NCBI GenBank assembly: GCA_037127585.1
Contig: JBAXYB010000156.1
Coordinates: forward strand, 1-5,902
Source of the DNA: CAINDI01 sp037127585
GTDB lineage: Bacteria > Verrucomicrobiota > Verrucomicrobiia > Palsa-1439
DNA: 5,902 nt
Reading direction: 5' to 3'
Part shown: in pieces, positions 5,606-5,902 of the stretch
Layout: each line of letters begins with the position of its first letter
Numbering within the stretch: the first letter of the stretch is position 1
Notes under the pieces: generated by a model
The model's input: only the letters and a program-made list of their open reading frames with translations
Told to the model about the DNA's origin: nothing
The model's database searches: none
Made by a program: the position numbers and the translations under genes

Positions 5606-5902
5606 CTACTTCTTCCCAGCTTGACGGTCAGCGTTTTGCACCGCCTGTAACGACCGGCTCCACATCCCCACCGTGCCGCGACCGATGCCGGCCGACCAGA
5701 AATCCATGAGCACCTTTTTACCAAACCAGTAGTACTTACCGGCTTTCGACGGGGACAGGCGCGCGGCTCCGTAGTCCGACTCCAAACTCTTCAACAATGG
5801 CGCGGGATCAGCGTCCGCCGCCACATTTAACGTCACACACGCCAATTGGCCTTTATAGAAACCGTACTCGATCGTCTTGAGCTTGGTCCCGCCCTGTTCG
5901 AG
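5606..5902 (-). CDS. Unnamed small protein, C-terminal part (5' end beyond window)
   Basis: The frame is open from the right window edge to a TAG at 5606-5608, giving 98 visible residues and no start codon that must be used, so the gene begins outside the window. A TTG inside it could be mistaken for a start, but the residues before it, TKLKTIEYGFYKGQLACVTL, form one continuous alternating strand pattern with what follows. A helix-like LLKSLESDYGAA and a YYWFGKKVLMDFW strand come next. This pattern (Y-x-FYKG-L-x-x-V, a helix ending L-x-x-x-YG, then YxW-G-KKV) resembles small bacterial alpha/beta proteins of unknown function that I know only as a type, not by name. The tail QNADRQAGKK is polar and probably disordered. 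No function can be assigned. It ends 21 bases before the arylsulfotransferase start, so it is probably the promoter-proximal gene of that operon or one of several. Confidence 0.75.
   Translation of the reverse strand, partial: LEQGGTKLKTIEYGFYKGQLACVTLNVAADADPAPLLKSLESDYGAARLSPSKAGKYYWFGKKVLMDFWSAGIGRGTVGMWSRSLQAVQNADRQAGKK

Noticed and set aside
5606..5845. A complete 79-residue gene starting at a TTG at 5845.
   Set aside because: The frame stays open to the window edge and the residues before the TTG continue the same strand pattern, so this is an internal Leu codon of a longer, truncated gene.

Overview
The window is a gene-dense stretch of bacterial DNA, GC-rich by eye, with seven protein-coding genes in two opposing blocks. 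I see no RNA genes, insertion sequences, CRISPR arrays or integration sites, and no gap over 300 bases without a gene. The mix of genes (ThuA-like, SGNH esterase, GH20 hexosaminidase, PAPS-independent arylsulfotransferase, Cys-rich LTXXQ periplasmic protein) fits a free-living Gram-negative polysaccharide or organic-matter degrader. A Verrucomicrobiota-like (PVC group) origin is my best guess, but it rests on gene content only.

Plus-strand block, 1-2689: a ThuA-like protein, a GDSL/SGNH hydrolase and a family 20 beta-N-acetylhexosaminidase are joined by two 4-base start/stop overlaps (GTGA, then ATGA), the mark of a translationally coupled operon. None of the three has a visible signal peptide. 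The simplest reading is a cytosolic module that de-acetylates and trims amino-sugar oligosaccharides or glycosides after import, with the ThuA-like protein in an undefined sugar-related role.

Minus-strand block, 5902-2679, read right to left: (i) the C-terminal part of an unnamed small protein cut by the window edge; (ii) a secreted arylsulfotransferase of the AssT type with all four expected catalytic His/Arg positions visible; (iii) a GNAT N-acetyltransferase whose ATG lies one base after the AssT stop; (iv) a secreted Cys-rich LTXXQ (Spy/CpxP-like) protein with a strong ribosome binding site and, after its stop, a textbook intrinsic terminator; (v) an unnamed conserved 146-residue protein beyond that terminator, whose 3' end overlaps the 3' end of the hexosaminidase gene by 11 bases.

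Genes (i)-(iii) are almost certainly one transcript. Gene (iv) may be read from it as well or from its own promoter, and gene (v) must have its own promoter or depend on readthrough. The two blocks converge at 2679-2689 with no terminator between them. I found no clear evidence of a wholly new system. The points most worth following are the coupled AssT/GNAT pair, the signal-less amino-sugar trio, the unnamed protein (v) and the six-cysteine LTXXQ protein.
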